Below are positions 36,250 to 45,200 of a DNA stretch of 64,000 nucleotides, one piece after another. A program made the position numbers and the translations under genes. The stretch is from Spirosoma terrae (GTDB lineage: Bacteria > Bacteroidota > Bacteroidia > Cytophagales > Spirosomataceae). Position 1 is the stretch's first letter. Each line of letters begins with the position of its first letter. The stretch lies in assembly GCF_010435915.1 (NCBI RefSeq), contig NZ_JAAFZH010000001.1:1-64000 (forward strand). Reading direction: 5' to 3'. Under the pieces are notes generated by a model that was not told the DNA's origin, made no database searches, and saw only the letters and a program-made list of their open reading frames with translations.

Positions 36250-36696
36250 CTATTTTTTTTTAAATAACAGACTGCCAGGTGTACTGCCACCATGAAAAAG
36301 ACGCAGTTCATTCGAGGAGGTTTCCTCAAATCGAACAACGCTTCTTAGTTTGGCAAAATAGTTTGCTTCAAACTGCATGGCTGCTGACGTGCCCGCTATC
36401 TCCGTGTTCGCCAGCTCATTAATTTGCATCGTACCATCAATCGTGGCAAACATTCGGGCCGAATATTGATTTACCGACGATTTTCCACTTGCCAGAAAGG
36501 GCGTTATATCAATAGGTGGATTTCGGTCGTCGTACGCAAACTCTAGTGTTACGGCATAGCTCGAATCAGAGTCTGCTAATTGCCAGGTTCCAATCAGGTT
36601 GGCTAAAGCAGGCGCGACCTCCCGGTTCCGCTTTCCGCATCCGGCGAACAGAGCAAAAAGCAGCAATGCAAGACTTATGACACGATAATTGAGCAT
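36250..36696 (-). CDS. META-like small lipoprotein
   Basis: The 148-residue protein has the lipoprotein signal LALLLFALFAGC (Cys20). The mature part follows the META/HslJ pattern: LIGTWQLADSD, then SGKSSVNQYSARM, then NTEIAGTSAAMQFEANYFAKLRSV, then NELRLFHGG. The two cysteines usual in META domains are replaced (SSVN and IAGT). It is a paralogue of the product at 36697-37140, and the two genes abut exactly. Enzymatic activity is not expected; binding or inhibition is possible. Confidence 0.75.
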   Translation of the reverse strand: MLNYRVISLALLLFALFAGCGKRNREVAPALANLIGTWQLADSDSSYAVTLEFAYDDRNPPIDITPFLASGKSSVNQYSARMFATIDGTMQINELANTEIAGTSAAMQFEANYFAKLRSVVRFEETSSNELRLFHGGSTPGSLLFKKK

Positions 36697-37140
36697 CTAC
36701 TTTATTTTTTCATACACTAAAACGCCTGACTCTGCATGTTCGTAATAAAGTCTCAGTTTGTCGGTTATTTCGTAACGATTAACCGCATCCAGATTGGCAG
36801 AGTAGGTTTTTTCAAACTGCATTTCCTCAACAGAGCCGCCTATTTTCGTCGAACCAGCATAGTCAACATCCAGGCTTCCGGTTTCTGAATTAAGCAGTCG
36901 GGCTGTTGCCATGTACGTATTGACAGCTGCCTTACCTGTAAGTTTCAGCGAATAAATACCCGAAATAGTTCCGCCCGATGGTTGATCTACCTCAATGGTC
37001 AGCGTTGTCGAGAACTTCGAGGTAGGCTCAACTAGTCGCCAGTTACCCAACACCTGCTGACTATCAGTAGAGGCTGGGTAATCGGTACGTTCACAGCCAA
37101 AGGCCAGAAACGTAAGGGCTAAGATGAGCCAGACTCTCAT
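36697..37140 (-). CDS. META-like small lipoprotein, coupled to the serpin gene
   Basis: The 147-residue protein has the lipoprotein signal LILALTFLAFGC (Cys about 16). The META pattern is clear: VLGNWRLVEPTS, then TGKAAVNTYMATARLL, then GSTKIGGSVEEMQFEKTYSANL, then DKLRLYYEHAESGVLVYEK. The usual META cysteines are again missing (AAVN and IGGS). Its ATG overlaps the serpin stop (ATGA), so it is translationally coupled to the protease inhibitor. Small barrel lipoproteins (potempins) of Tannerella inhibit proteases, which makes that function worth considering. Confidence 0.78.
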   Translation of the reverse strand: MRVWLILALTFLAFGCERTDYPASTDSQQVLGNWRLVEPTSKFSTTLTIEVDQPSGGTISGIYSLKLTGKAAVNTYMATARLLNSETGSLDVDYAGSTKIGGSVEEMQFEKTYSANLDAVNRYEITDKLRLYYEHAESGVLVYEKIK

Positions 37141-38378
37141 GAGTTTGTTTTCGTTGGGTCAGCGATTTTGCCTACAAATAATACAGTTCCAGACGTTTTT
37201 TCGTGAATAACGAACACAAATGGCCGGTCGCAAAGCTTAGGAATAGGGACAGACGTAGTAGAAACGCCCCCGGTTGTAACCGCTGCAGCCTCAGTACCTT
37301 TCTCGTCAACGGCAACAAACGTATTTTGCTTGATGAAACTTAGTTTCAGTCCCCCCTTGTCGTTCATTTTTGACAGGTCGGCCTGATCCGTGAAGACTGT
37401 TGGCATACCCATCGTGGTCAGTACGTCGTTGAGCTTCACTTCATACTCCAGCGTAAACTTCGGTAAGCCGAAATCCAGCATGGTGTTGGTCATATCTTTC
37501 TGCAACTGGCTCCATTCAGCGTTATTGAAACTAGTCAGCAAGGCATCGGCCGACGACGTTTCTGCGGGTAGCAAGACGGTCATGGCGAACTTGTCGGAGC
37601 CATAAGGCAGCTCGAACGCCGAGTATGTTGGGCGGAAGGCTTGCCGAACTTTTGTGTTCAGGCGCATCATGCGAACCGATGTTTCACCGCCCGATGCCAG
37701 TTTAAACGGCGCGTCAATCGTTTGCTCAGGTTTGAACTGCGTTTTCCAATCGCCTTTAAAATACAGGGCATTGAGTAAGAACAGTACGTTATCTGGCTCG
37801 ATCTGATCGATCACTTTGGGTATCCGACCTTTAGTTTTCTCGCTTGCCCAGCTGTTTATTTTGCCAACCGTTGCCGGATCATCAAAATTCTGTGCCGAAA
37901 TTTCAGCCTTGAAGGTTTCTTTCAATACATCCTGAAAGGACGTAGCAATGCTGAACGTATTCCGGTACCAGACTGAATTGGCCAGTGTCAGCGTTACGTT
38001 CGGATCGACGGATGGCAGGTTTTCCATCAGATTCTGATACGTCTGATTGGCTTCAGCCACGGTCTGAGCGTCCAGTTTCAGCGTTTTTTGAATTTCCTGG
38101 GCAGTTTGGCCATTGGCTCCATTCAGAATCATGCCCAGGGCTATATGAAGACTTAGGGGCGAAATAAAGACGTTTTTTGCTGGCCCTTCTTTTGTATTAA
38201 CCTGTTTGGCCAGATCAAAAGCGAATTGCGTGGTCTGATTGGCAAATGGAGCCGATACGCGCAAGTCGCCAGTGGGTACAGACGTATCGGGCGATAGGTT
38301 AGTATTTTTGCAGCTAACAGCTGTTAGCAAAAAAACAGCGATGCTGGCCGTTATAAGCGAAAAAGGGTTCGTTTTCAT
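37137..38378 (-). CDS. Serpin (serine protease inhibitor) lipoprotein
   Basis: The 413-residue protein has a lipoprotein signal ending in LLTAVSC (Cys about 23) and a complete serpin fold (NVFISPLSLHIALGMILNGANG; NSVWYRNTF; LFLLNALYFKGDWKTQF; FELPYGSDKFAMTVLLP; RPFVFVIHEKTSGTVLFVGKI). The reactive-centre loop starts DEKGTEAAAVTT, an inhibitory-type hinge with small residues at P12-P9. Aligned with alpha-1-antitrypsin without gaps, P1 is Thr about 375 and P1' is Ser. It should therefore trap serine proteases that cut after small residues. It resembles miropin of Tannerella in being a surface lipoprotein. It heads a four-gene operon. Confidence 0.93.
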   Translation of the reverse strand: MKTNPFSLITASIAVFLLTAVSCKNTNLSPDTSVPTGDLRVSAPFANQTTQFAFDLAKQVNTKEGPAKNVFISPLSLHIALGMILNGANGQTAQEIQKTLKLDAQTVAEANQTYQNLMENLPSVDPNVTLTLANSVWYRNTFSIATSFQDVLKETFKAEISAQNFDDPATVGKINSWASEKTKGRIPKVIDQIEPDNVLFLLNALYFKGDWKTQFKPEQTIDAPFKLASGGETSVRMMRLNTKVRQAFRPTYSAFELPYGSDKFAMTVLLPAETSSADALLTSFNNAEWSQLQKDMTNTMLDFGLPKFTLEYEVKLNDVLTTMGMPTVFTDQADLSKMNDKGGLKLSFIKQNTFVAVDEKGTEAAAVTTGGVSTTSVPIPKLCDRPFVFVIHEKTSGTVLFVGKIADPTKTNS

Positions 38379-38461
38379 CGTATTGTTGTTAAAGATGGTT
38401 GAAAGGCAGATTAAGACGATGGCCAGTCGTAAAATCAGCTCATTACACCAGTTGGTTTATA

Positions 38462-38935
38462 CTAATTACACTCGTTAAATGCTTCTCGTTGAGCCCGTAA
38501 AGCATTTACGAGCGATTCTGATCCTGGAATTGTGGAACTGTGTTCAAACGTAACGCGGTGTTTACGCCCGTCCGCTTCCAGCTCTATATATTCAGCTCCA
38601 CCATCGGCGCAGTCGGGGCAGCCAATGCGTTCGGGTTGCTTACTGAAGTTTTCAAAATTGGCAGCGGCTTTGATAGCCGACCAGTCTTCCTGGCTAATTG
38701 TTTTCTGACAGGTTTTTGCGGGGTTTTTGGGCGGATTCAGGTTTTCTTTCTGCGTCAATGAAAGAGAAGTGCCGTTCAAAACATATTCTTTCACGCAGTA
38801 ACCCACACACATACCAAAAGAGGTGCCCGTACGGATAATTAAACCGTCGGTAGCCAGAGTTTCCTCTTCAGGAGATATGCTTGTACAACCACAAAATGCT
38901 GTAACAAGCAAGATACCGATCATGCGAAGTTTCAT
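38462..38935 (-). CDS. Cysteine-containing lipoprotein, function unknown
   Basis: The 157-residue protein has the lipoprotein signal ILLVTAFCGC (acylated Cys about 17). The mature part has a GTSFGMCVGYC segment, later CQKT, then IGCPDCADGGAEYIELE, and a final Cys. It is reminiscent of the DUF6438-type proteins of Bacteroidota, but I am not sure. It lies in the same orientation as the serpin operon and the ECF sigma factor gene. Confidence 0.65.
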   Translation of the reverse strand: MKLRMIGILLVTAFCGCTSISPEEETLATDGLIIRTGTSFGMCVGYCVKEYVLNGTSLSLTQKENLNPPKNPAKTCQKTISQEDWSAIKAAANFENFSKQPERIGCPDCADGGAEYIELEADGRKHRVTFEHSSTIPGSESLVNALRAQREAFNECN

Positions 38936-38947
38936 AGCGCTAACGTA

Positions 38948-40597
38948 TTAAAAGTGATAATCAAGGCCAAAACTCATTCCGGTCGATGTTGGCGTGCTTT
39001 GTATCTGCGACTCTGGGCGTGTTCCTAATCCCAGAGAAGGCTGATACATACCTGCCAGCGAGGCCGACCAACGTTGCGATGGCCGATACCGGAACCGGGC
39101 ACCCATAGAAGCGGCTACCGAGAGCGGCCGATAAACACCGTCTTTATTTGTAATGACCAGATCGTTGCCGACGGTGTTACGTACAAAAATATTCGTTAAG
39201 AACCCACCTAGTAACGATAGGCCCAGGCGTTTGCTAGGCAGCAATTGATAACCAACCTGAACAGGCACCTGCACATAATCGAAATTATTGGTAACAGACT
39301 GCTGGTATCGATTATCGTAATTCTGATAAGCCATCATTGCATTCCCAATCTTATCGTAATTGCCCGGACTAGCGTAACTATTAGCAGCGTTCGCGTCTGG
39401 ATGGACACTGTTGCGAACAGCGGTTACGTAAAAATTATTGGCAACTGAGGCATCCAACTGAGGAACCGTGTTAGCTACCAGGCTGGAATTATAGGTATAG
39501 ATCGAGCCTGGACTTTCAACCGTTGACCGGCCGGATAGGTAACCTATTCCTGATTCAATCGACCAGTGTTTATTCAGCTGAACGCCCGCTCCTGCCTGAT
39601 AGGCCACTGAGAAATCAGCTCGGCTATTGACCGAAGGTTGATTCGACCTCGCCGTGTTCAATGCTGTGGCCTGCATGGAACGAATCGACACCGATGGGTT
39701 AAATGAACTCGGCATCATGCTGACCGATGCCCAGGCTTCTCTAGCCTCGTGTTTGGATTTACTACGTTCTGGCTCAACGGATAATTCAGCTGGGCGGAAC
39801 CATACAATCCGGTAAATTGGCCCTGGCGAACGAAGGTGCATCGGACGGGTTGCCAACTCATTAATTTGCGCGTTTTGCCCAGACACTGATTCTGTCGATT
39901 GAGCCAGGGGTGTATTGATTAACGACGATTGAGACGAAGCCGCTTTCGCGTAGTTGGCAGACGTAACCGGATTTTGGCCAGAGTTACGTAACGACATCGC
40001 TACATTCGGCGAATCGAACGGTATTGAAGCCTTTCGCTCTGACGCCGGTAGACGCGATGTAACACGGTTTTCAGGAGTAAAAGCTGGCTGATTCAGTTGC
40101 TTTATTCGTCTACCAATCGATGCTTTTACGGGATTTGCCTTCGATTCTGGGGCTACAATACGTTCTTTTTCAGTTGATGTTGCTACGTTATTATCGGCGA
40201 TCAGCGTTTCTGATTCGCTTGTTGTTTGTTTATCCGGTTGTCTGGTTCCATCAGCCGATGTTGTTTCTGGGGTTGACTTGGCTTGATTGCTTGCGGTTTG
40301 GTCGGTATGCTTTGACTCCGTAACCTGAGCAACCCGATTACCGGTATTGGTCGATTGTGTATTGATGGCCCACCAGCCCACCAGGAATAAGGCCATAGCA
40401 GCGGCTACCCCCATTCCCCATTGTAACGGACGCGATGCCGATAGGCCAAATCCCCACAATGGCACTATTTTCGGTCCGTTTGATTCGTCCAGCCGACTTT
40501 CGATAGCGCTCCACACCCGAGGGGGGGGCGCTTCGGAAGCTTCGTCAAAAGCCTTCCGCCAAAAGTCGTCCGGAATATTTTTTTCTAATTCGTCCAT
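38948..40597 (-). CDS. Membrane-anchored protein with cytoplasmic N-terminus and C-terminal outer-membrane-barrel-like domain
   Basis: The 549-residue protein has no signal peptide. Residues 1-55 (DDFWRKAFDEASEAPPPRVWSAIESRLDE) are the usual cytoplasmic start of Bacteroidota anti-sigma-like proteins. One membrane segment follows (GVAAAMALFLVGWWAI, about 62-77), then about 200 residues of S/T/N/Q-rich linker. The C-terminal part is glycine- and aromatic-rich with strand pattern, ending SFGLDYHF, an outer-membrane barrel ending. It lies 17 bases behind the ECF sigma gene and is probably its regulator or effector. An envelope-spanning topology is inferred. Confidence 0.72.
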   Translation of the reverse strand: MDELEKNIPDDFWRKAFDEASEAPPPRVWSAIESRLDESNGPKIVPLWGFGLSASRPLQWGMGVAAAMALFLVGWWAINTQSTNTGNRVAQVTESKHTDQTASNQAKSTPETTSADGTRQPDKQTTSESETLIADNNVATSTEKERIVAPESKANPVKASIGRRIKQLNQPAFTPENRVTSRLPASERKASIPFDSPNVAMSLRNSGQNPVTSANYAKAASSQSSLINTPLAQSTESVSGQNAQINELATRPMHLRSPGPIYRIVWFRPAELSVEPERSKSKHEAREAWASVSMMPSSFNPSVSIRSMQATALNTARSNQPSVNSRADFSVAYQAGAGVQLNKHWSIESGIGYLSGRSTVESPGSIYTYNSSLVANTVPQLDASVANNFYVTAVRNSVHPDANAANSYASPGNYDKIGNAMMAYQNYDNRYQQSVTNNFDYVQVPVQVGYQLLPSKRLGLSLLGGFLTNIFVRNTVGNDLVITNKDGVYRPLSVAASMGARFRYRPSQRWSASLAGMYQPSLGLGTRPESQIQSTPTSTGMSFGLDYHF

Positions 40598-40614
40598 CTC
40601 ATTCGTATTAGTCG

Positions 40615-41166
40615 TTATGACCGTCCTTCAGCAGGGTGTCCATCCGATTGTAATTTCTGTAGTAAAAGTCCCCTTGCACGGGCATATTGTGATTTTGATG
40701 TCCCCTCAGCAATATCCAGCATAGCTGCGATTTCGGGGTGATTATAACCTTCTATAGCGTATAAGTTAAATACGGTGCGACAACCGGGCGGAAGCTCCTG
40801 AATCAGTTGCAGCAGATATTGATAGTTTAGCGTTGGTAAACTTTCGTCGGCCTGAGGTAGTACAGGGGCCAGATCCTGTACATCAGCGGTGTTTTCCCAC
40901 GGTTTTAATTTACGTAGATGTTTAAGAGCAGTATTTATAACAATGCGTTTTAACCAGGCTTCTAACGGACATTCAAATCGAAACGAATCGATATGCCGGT
41001 AAATCTTGACAAATGCGTCCTGCAGCACATCTTCGGCTTCGTCGGGGTCACGGATATATCGCTTGCAAACGACAAAGAGCTTCCCGGCGAATCGCTCATA
41101 GAGCTGTCGCTGTACAATTCGATCTTGTCGTCGGCACCCTTCGACTAATGCGTATTCATCCTGCAT
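40615..41166 (-). CDS. ECF RNA polymerase sigma factor
   Basis: The 183-residue protein has sigma region 2 (QLYERFAGKLFVVCKRYIRDPDEAEDVLQDAFVKIYRHIDSF, with the LEAWLKRIVINTALKHLRK end) and sigma region 4 (QELPPGCRTVFNLYAIEGYNHPEIAAMLDIAEGTSKSQYARARGLL). It belongs to the Bacteroidota extracytoplasmic-function type. It is the first gene of the minus-strand envelope cluster, with the anti-sigma-like barrel protein 17 bases downstream. Targets may include the downstream serpin and META genes, which is inference from position. Confidence 0.92.
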   Translation of the reverse strand: MQDEYALVEGCRRQDRIVQRQLYERFAGKLFVVCKRYIRDPDEAEDVLQDAFVKIYRHIDSFRFECPLEAWLKRIVINTALKHLRKLKPWENTADVQDLAPVLPQADESLPTLNYQYLLQLIQELPPGCRTVFNLYAIEGYNHPEIAAMLDIAEGTSKSQYARARGLLLQKLQSDGHPAEGRS

Positions 41167-41195
41167 GGCATGTTAACAACCTGAAGACCCTACTT

Positions 41196-41210
41196 CAACC
41201 GAAACGGTTG
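41196..41210. promoter_or_regulatory. Small palindrome in the ECF sigma gene leader
   Basis: CAACCGaaaCGGTTG is a perfect 6-base-arm palindrome 30 bases upstream of the sigma factor ATG, at a possible operator position. Confidence 0.35.
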
Positions 41211-41298
41211 TAATAGCATCGAAGTTTTTTCGGATTTTATACCCGTATTACAGTAAACACGAAAATAGGATAATTTTTACTGGGTAAAGTAATACACG

Positions 41299-41306
41299 TA
41301 TCTTTG
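41299..41306 (+). promoter_or_regulatory. Promoter (TATCTTTG) of the sugar isomerase-like gene
   Basis: TATCTTTG fits the Bacteroidota -7 element and lies 22 bases before the ATG at 41328. A run of T at 41274-41278 is at the expected -33 distance. Confidence 0.6.
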
Positions 41307-41327
41307 AAAAACCTCTACTAAAGAAGT

Positions 41328-42185
41328 ATGAACCGTCGAAGCGCGATACGTTATTCACTGGGAGCTGGTTTAACGGCACTAACGTACCCGATAGTTTCCT
41401 CGGCAGGAAATAAGCCGGATCGATTCAGCATTGGAGCTTGCGATTGGTCGATTGGGCCGGCTGGCGATAGTAGCTCGTTTGCTGTGGCGAAAACAATAGG
41501 GCTCGATGGAGTCCAGGTGAGTTTAAATACGGCTTCGGATCACGAGCACTTACGAAAACCCGCTATTTTAAATGCGCATAAGCAAGCCGCTGAGGAAGCG
41601 GGCGTTCGTGTTAGCGGTTTGGCAATTGGGCTATTGAACGAAATTCCCTACAAATCAGATCCTCGCACGGAAGAATGGGTTCAGGATAGTGTAGACGTAG
41701 CGAAAGCACTAGGAGTCAAAACGATCCTTTTGGCCTTTTTCTCGAAAAATGACCTGAAGAACGACCTTAAAGGAACGCAGGTTGTTATTGACCGTCTGAA
41801 AGCCGTAGCACCCAAAGCTGAAAAAGCGGGCGTTACGTTAGGCATAGAGTCCTGGTTATCGGCGGCTGAGCATCTGGCCATTATGGATGCGGTAGGTTCT
41901 CCGGCTATCAAGGTGTATTACGATGTCTGTAATTCATCGGTGATGGGCTATGACATCTTTCGCGAGATTCGCGATCTTGGCAAAGAGCGTATCTGCGAGT
42001 TTCACCTCAAAGAGAACGGTTATTTGCTGGGAAAAGGCAAAGTTGATCTGGCAAAAGTTCGACAAGCGCTCGATGACATTGGCTATTCGGGGTGGCTTCA
42101 GCTAGAAGGAGCCGTGCCACCGGGTAAGTCGAAGCTGGAAAGCTATATCGAAAATAATAAAACAGTACGTTCCCTATTTGTTTAA
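41328..42185 (+). CDS. Exported sugar phosphate isomerase/epimerase-like protein (TIM barrel)
   Basis: The 285-residue protein starts with a twin-arginine-type signal (MNRRSAIRYSLGAGLTALTYPIVSSAG). The remainder has the xylose-isomerase-like TIM-barrel pattern: GLDGVQVSLN, VRVSGLAIGLLNEIPYK, LGVKTILLAFF, AGVTLGIESWL, IKVYYDVCNSS, ERICEFHLKEN and YSGWLQLEGA. Metal-ligand Glu, Asp and His positions appear present. It acts outside the cytoplasm, probably on a sugar or cyclitol. It lies 64 bases before the haem-binding dehydrogenase-like gene, a pairing often seen in Bacteroidota and Planctomycetes. Confidence 0.85.
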   Translation: MNRRSAIRYSLGAGLTALTYPIVSSAGNKPDRFSIGACDWSIGPAGDSSSFAVAKTIGLDGVQVSLNTASDHEHLRKPAILNAHKQAAEEAGVRVSGLAIGLLNEIPYKSDPRTEEWVQDSVDVAKALGVKTILLAFFSKNDLKNDLKGTQVVIDRLKAVAPKAEKAGVTLGIESWLSAAEHLAIMDAVGSPAIKVYYDVCNSSVMGYDIFREIRDLGKERICEFHLKENGYLLGKGKVDLAKVRQALDDIGYSGWLQLEGAVPPGKSKLESYIENNKTVRSLFV

Positions 42186-42249
42186 TTTTTACAGGGCAAA
42201 CCGCCGAATTGACGCTTCAAGTACCAATTTAATAGGTTTGTCTCTGCTT

Positions 42250-45200
42250 ATGTCTATGAGAACAGTCTTTTCCGTTAACACTACCCCCCTGATTTTTACG
42301 ACCATAGGGTTGTTTCTGCTGGCAGGTCAGGTATTTCAGCCTAAACTAGCGTTTAAGTCTGGCTATCACAACGAGCCTCCATCGTTACGTAGCGTGGCGG
42401 TTAGCGCTGATTCAAGCACGAATACCTTGTATTTGCCCGACGATCTTGAGGCTACGTTGTGGGCCGAAGCACCGATGTTTTATAATCCAACGAACATCGA
42501 CATCGATGCCAGAGGACGGGTTTGGGTTACGGAAGCGGTTAATTACCGAAAATTCAATAATAAACCGGAAGGTCGGCTCGACCATCCCGAGGGAGAACGT
42601 ATCGTTATTCTGGAGGATACCAACGGCGATGGTAAAGCAGATAAGAGTAAGGTATTTGTGACCGATCCTGAGCTGGTTTCGCCAATGGGCATTGCGGTTA
42701 TCGGCAATAAGGTGATTGTGTCCTGTGCACCAAATTTGGTCGTTTATACGGACGAAAACGGCGACGATAAGCCCGATCGGAAGGAAGTCATGCTCACCGG
42801 TTTTGGAGGATTAGATCACGATCACTCGCTTCATGCGCTGGTGGCTGGCCCCGACGGGAAGTATTATTTCAATACCGGCAATGCTGGCCCACACGTCGTA
42901 ACCGATAAAGATGGCTGGACGCTACGTTCCGGTAGCTTGTATGTTGGAGGTACGCCATACAACAAAATCAATCATGGTAATCAGGTAAGCGACGATGGCC
43001 GGGTCTGGACAGGCGGTATGGCGTTACGTATCAACGCTGACGGATCGGACTTAAAAGTGATGGGCCACAACTTCCGTAACAATTACGAAACGGCACTCGA
43101 TTCGTACGGAAATATGTGGCAGAATGATAACGACGATGAAGTGGTTGCCTGTCGGACGAGCTGGTTGATGGAAGGCGGTAATGCAGGTTATTTCAGCAAT
43201 GACGGTACACGTACCTGGAAAGCCGATCAGCGGCCCGGACAAGTGATTCCAACGGCTCATTGGCATCAGGAAGATCCTGGCGTTATGCCCGTGGGCGACA
43301 TTACGGGATCGGGCTCTCCTACGGGTATGGTCATGTATGAAGGCGATGAGCTGGGGCCAAATTATCGGGGTATGCTGTTGAGCGCTGAAGCTGGACGTAA
43401 CGTTATTTTTAGCTATAAGCCTGAGCCTGTTGGGGCTGGTTTTCGCTTATCCCGAACTGATTTTATCAGTACGTTCCCGAAAGTTGATGAGAACTATAAG
43501 TGGAACAATATCGAGAAAGATACCCGTAAATGGTTTCGGCCAAGCGACATAGCGGTGGGTACAGACGGCGCTATTTATGTTGCTGACTGGTACGATCCTG
43601 TTGTTGGTGGGCATCAAATGAAGGATCAGACAGGCTATGGCCGTATTTATCGCATAACTCCCAAAGGTAAAAACCTTAAAGCGCCTAAAATCGATCTGAG
43701 AACAACGCAGGGCCAGATTGCGGCCTTGCTGAATCCAGCCGTAAATGTTCGTGTACTGGGTTTCGAAGCGTTGGAAGAGCAGGGCGAGAAAGTCATCGAA
43801 CCGGTTATGGCTTTACTGACTTCGCCAAATCCCTACCATCGGGCGCGGGCTATTTTCTTACTGGCGCACCTGGGTGCTGAAGGACAGTTTGAGGTGGAGC
43901 GGCTTCTGAAAGCTGTTGATACGCCCGTACGTATCACAGCCCTACGGGCGCTACGTAGTATAACGCCCGAAAACTCAAAATCGATTCCGGCGTTAACGGC
44001 TTCCCAGAAAGCGCTTCTCCCCTTATTAGGAAATCTGGCCAATGATCCCAGCCCAGCGGTTCGGCGTGAAGTTGCTATTGCGCTACGGGATGTTCCGTAC
44101 AACGATTGTCGATTTATGTTGCTGAATCTGATCAAGGGCTACGACGGTCAGGACCGTTACTATTTGACTGCACTTGGTCAGGCCGCCGACGGGAAGGAAG
44201 ATGCCCTGGTAGCCGACTTACGTTTGTCAATGGGTACTGATCCGCTCGAATGGGATCAGAAGACGGCTAATCTGGTGTGGGAGTTACATCCCGCTACGTT
44301 GGTGCCCCAGCTTAAAAAACGCGCTGAATCGTCGAAATTGACGGTCGATGCTCGCAAGCAGGCTGTCGTTACGTTAGGCTTTATCAAGAGTCAGGCGGCA
44401 GCCAAAGCGATGGTAGATCTAACTAAATCGCCGGAAAAAGATATCGCCGATCAGGCTAACTATTGGGTTAATTTCCGGCGCGGTAACGACTGGGCCACCC
44501 TGTTGAATTGGGAAGACGTAGCACCCACTAAAATTTCTGCTGAAGAACAAGCCATGATTGCTAAACGGGAGCTATTTCTCAATGAGTATACGTCTAATTC
44601 AGAAAAGCGCAAGGCTGCCCTCCAACTGGCTCGCGATCCCGAAGGCGGCAAAGTGCTGGTGGGGCTTGCTGCCGATGGTAAGCTATCCGACGAGTTAATA
44701 AAAGCAGTTGGGCCCGCCATCCTGAAAAACCCAGATCAGAGCGTTCGGACAATGGCGAAAGAGTATTTTTCTAAAAAGTCAGAGCCCAAACCAGAGAAAC
44801 CGGCCATAGCAGAAATCGCCACCGCTAAAGCGCCTGCTGAAACAACGTCTATCGATAAATCAGATACGAAAGGAACTGGTTCAACACCAACTAACGCCGA
44901 TTCGCCAATTACACAGATTGCGCTGTTGACGGGCAACGAACAATCGGGCCGTACCGTTTTCAGAACGAATTGCGCTACGTGTCATCGGCATGGCCAGCAG
45001 GGAGCCGACATTGGCCCCGATCTGACGAAAATACATCAGAAGTTAGATAAAAATGGCCTTCTGGATGCGATTCTCTATCCTAGTGCTGGCATCGCGTTTG
45101 GCTATGAGCCCTGGCTAATCACGACCAAGAAAGGACAAACGTTTTATGGGTTTCTGGTCAGCGATAGCGAGCAGTCTGTTGTAATAAAAGGCATTAAAGG

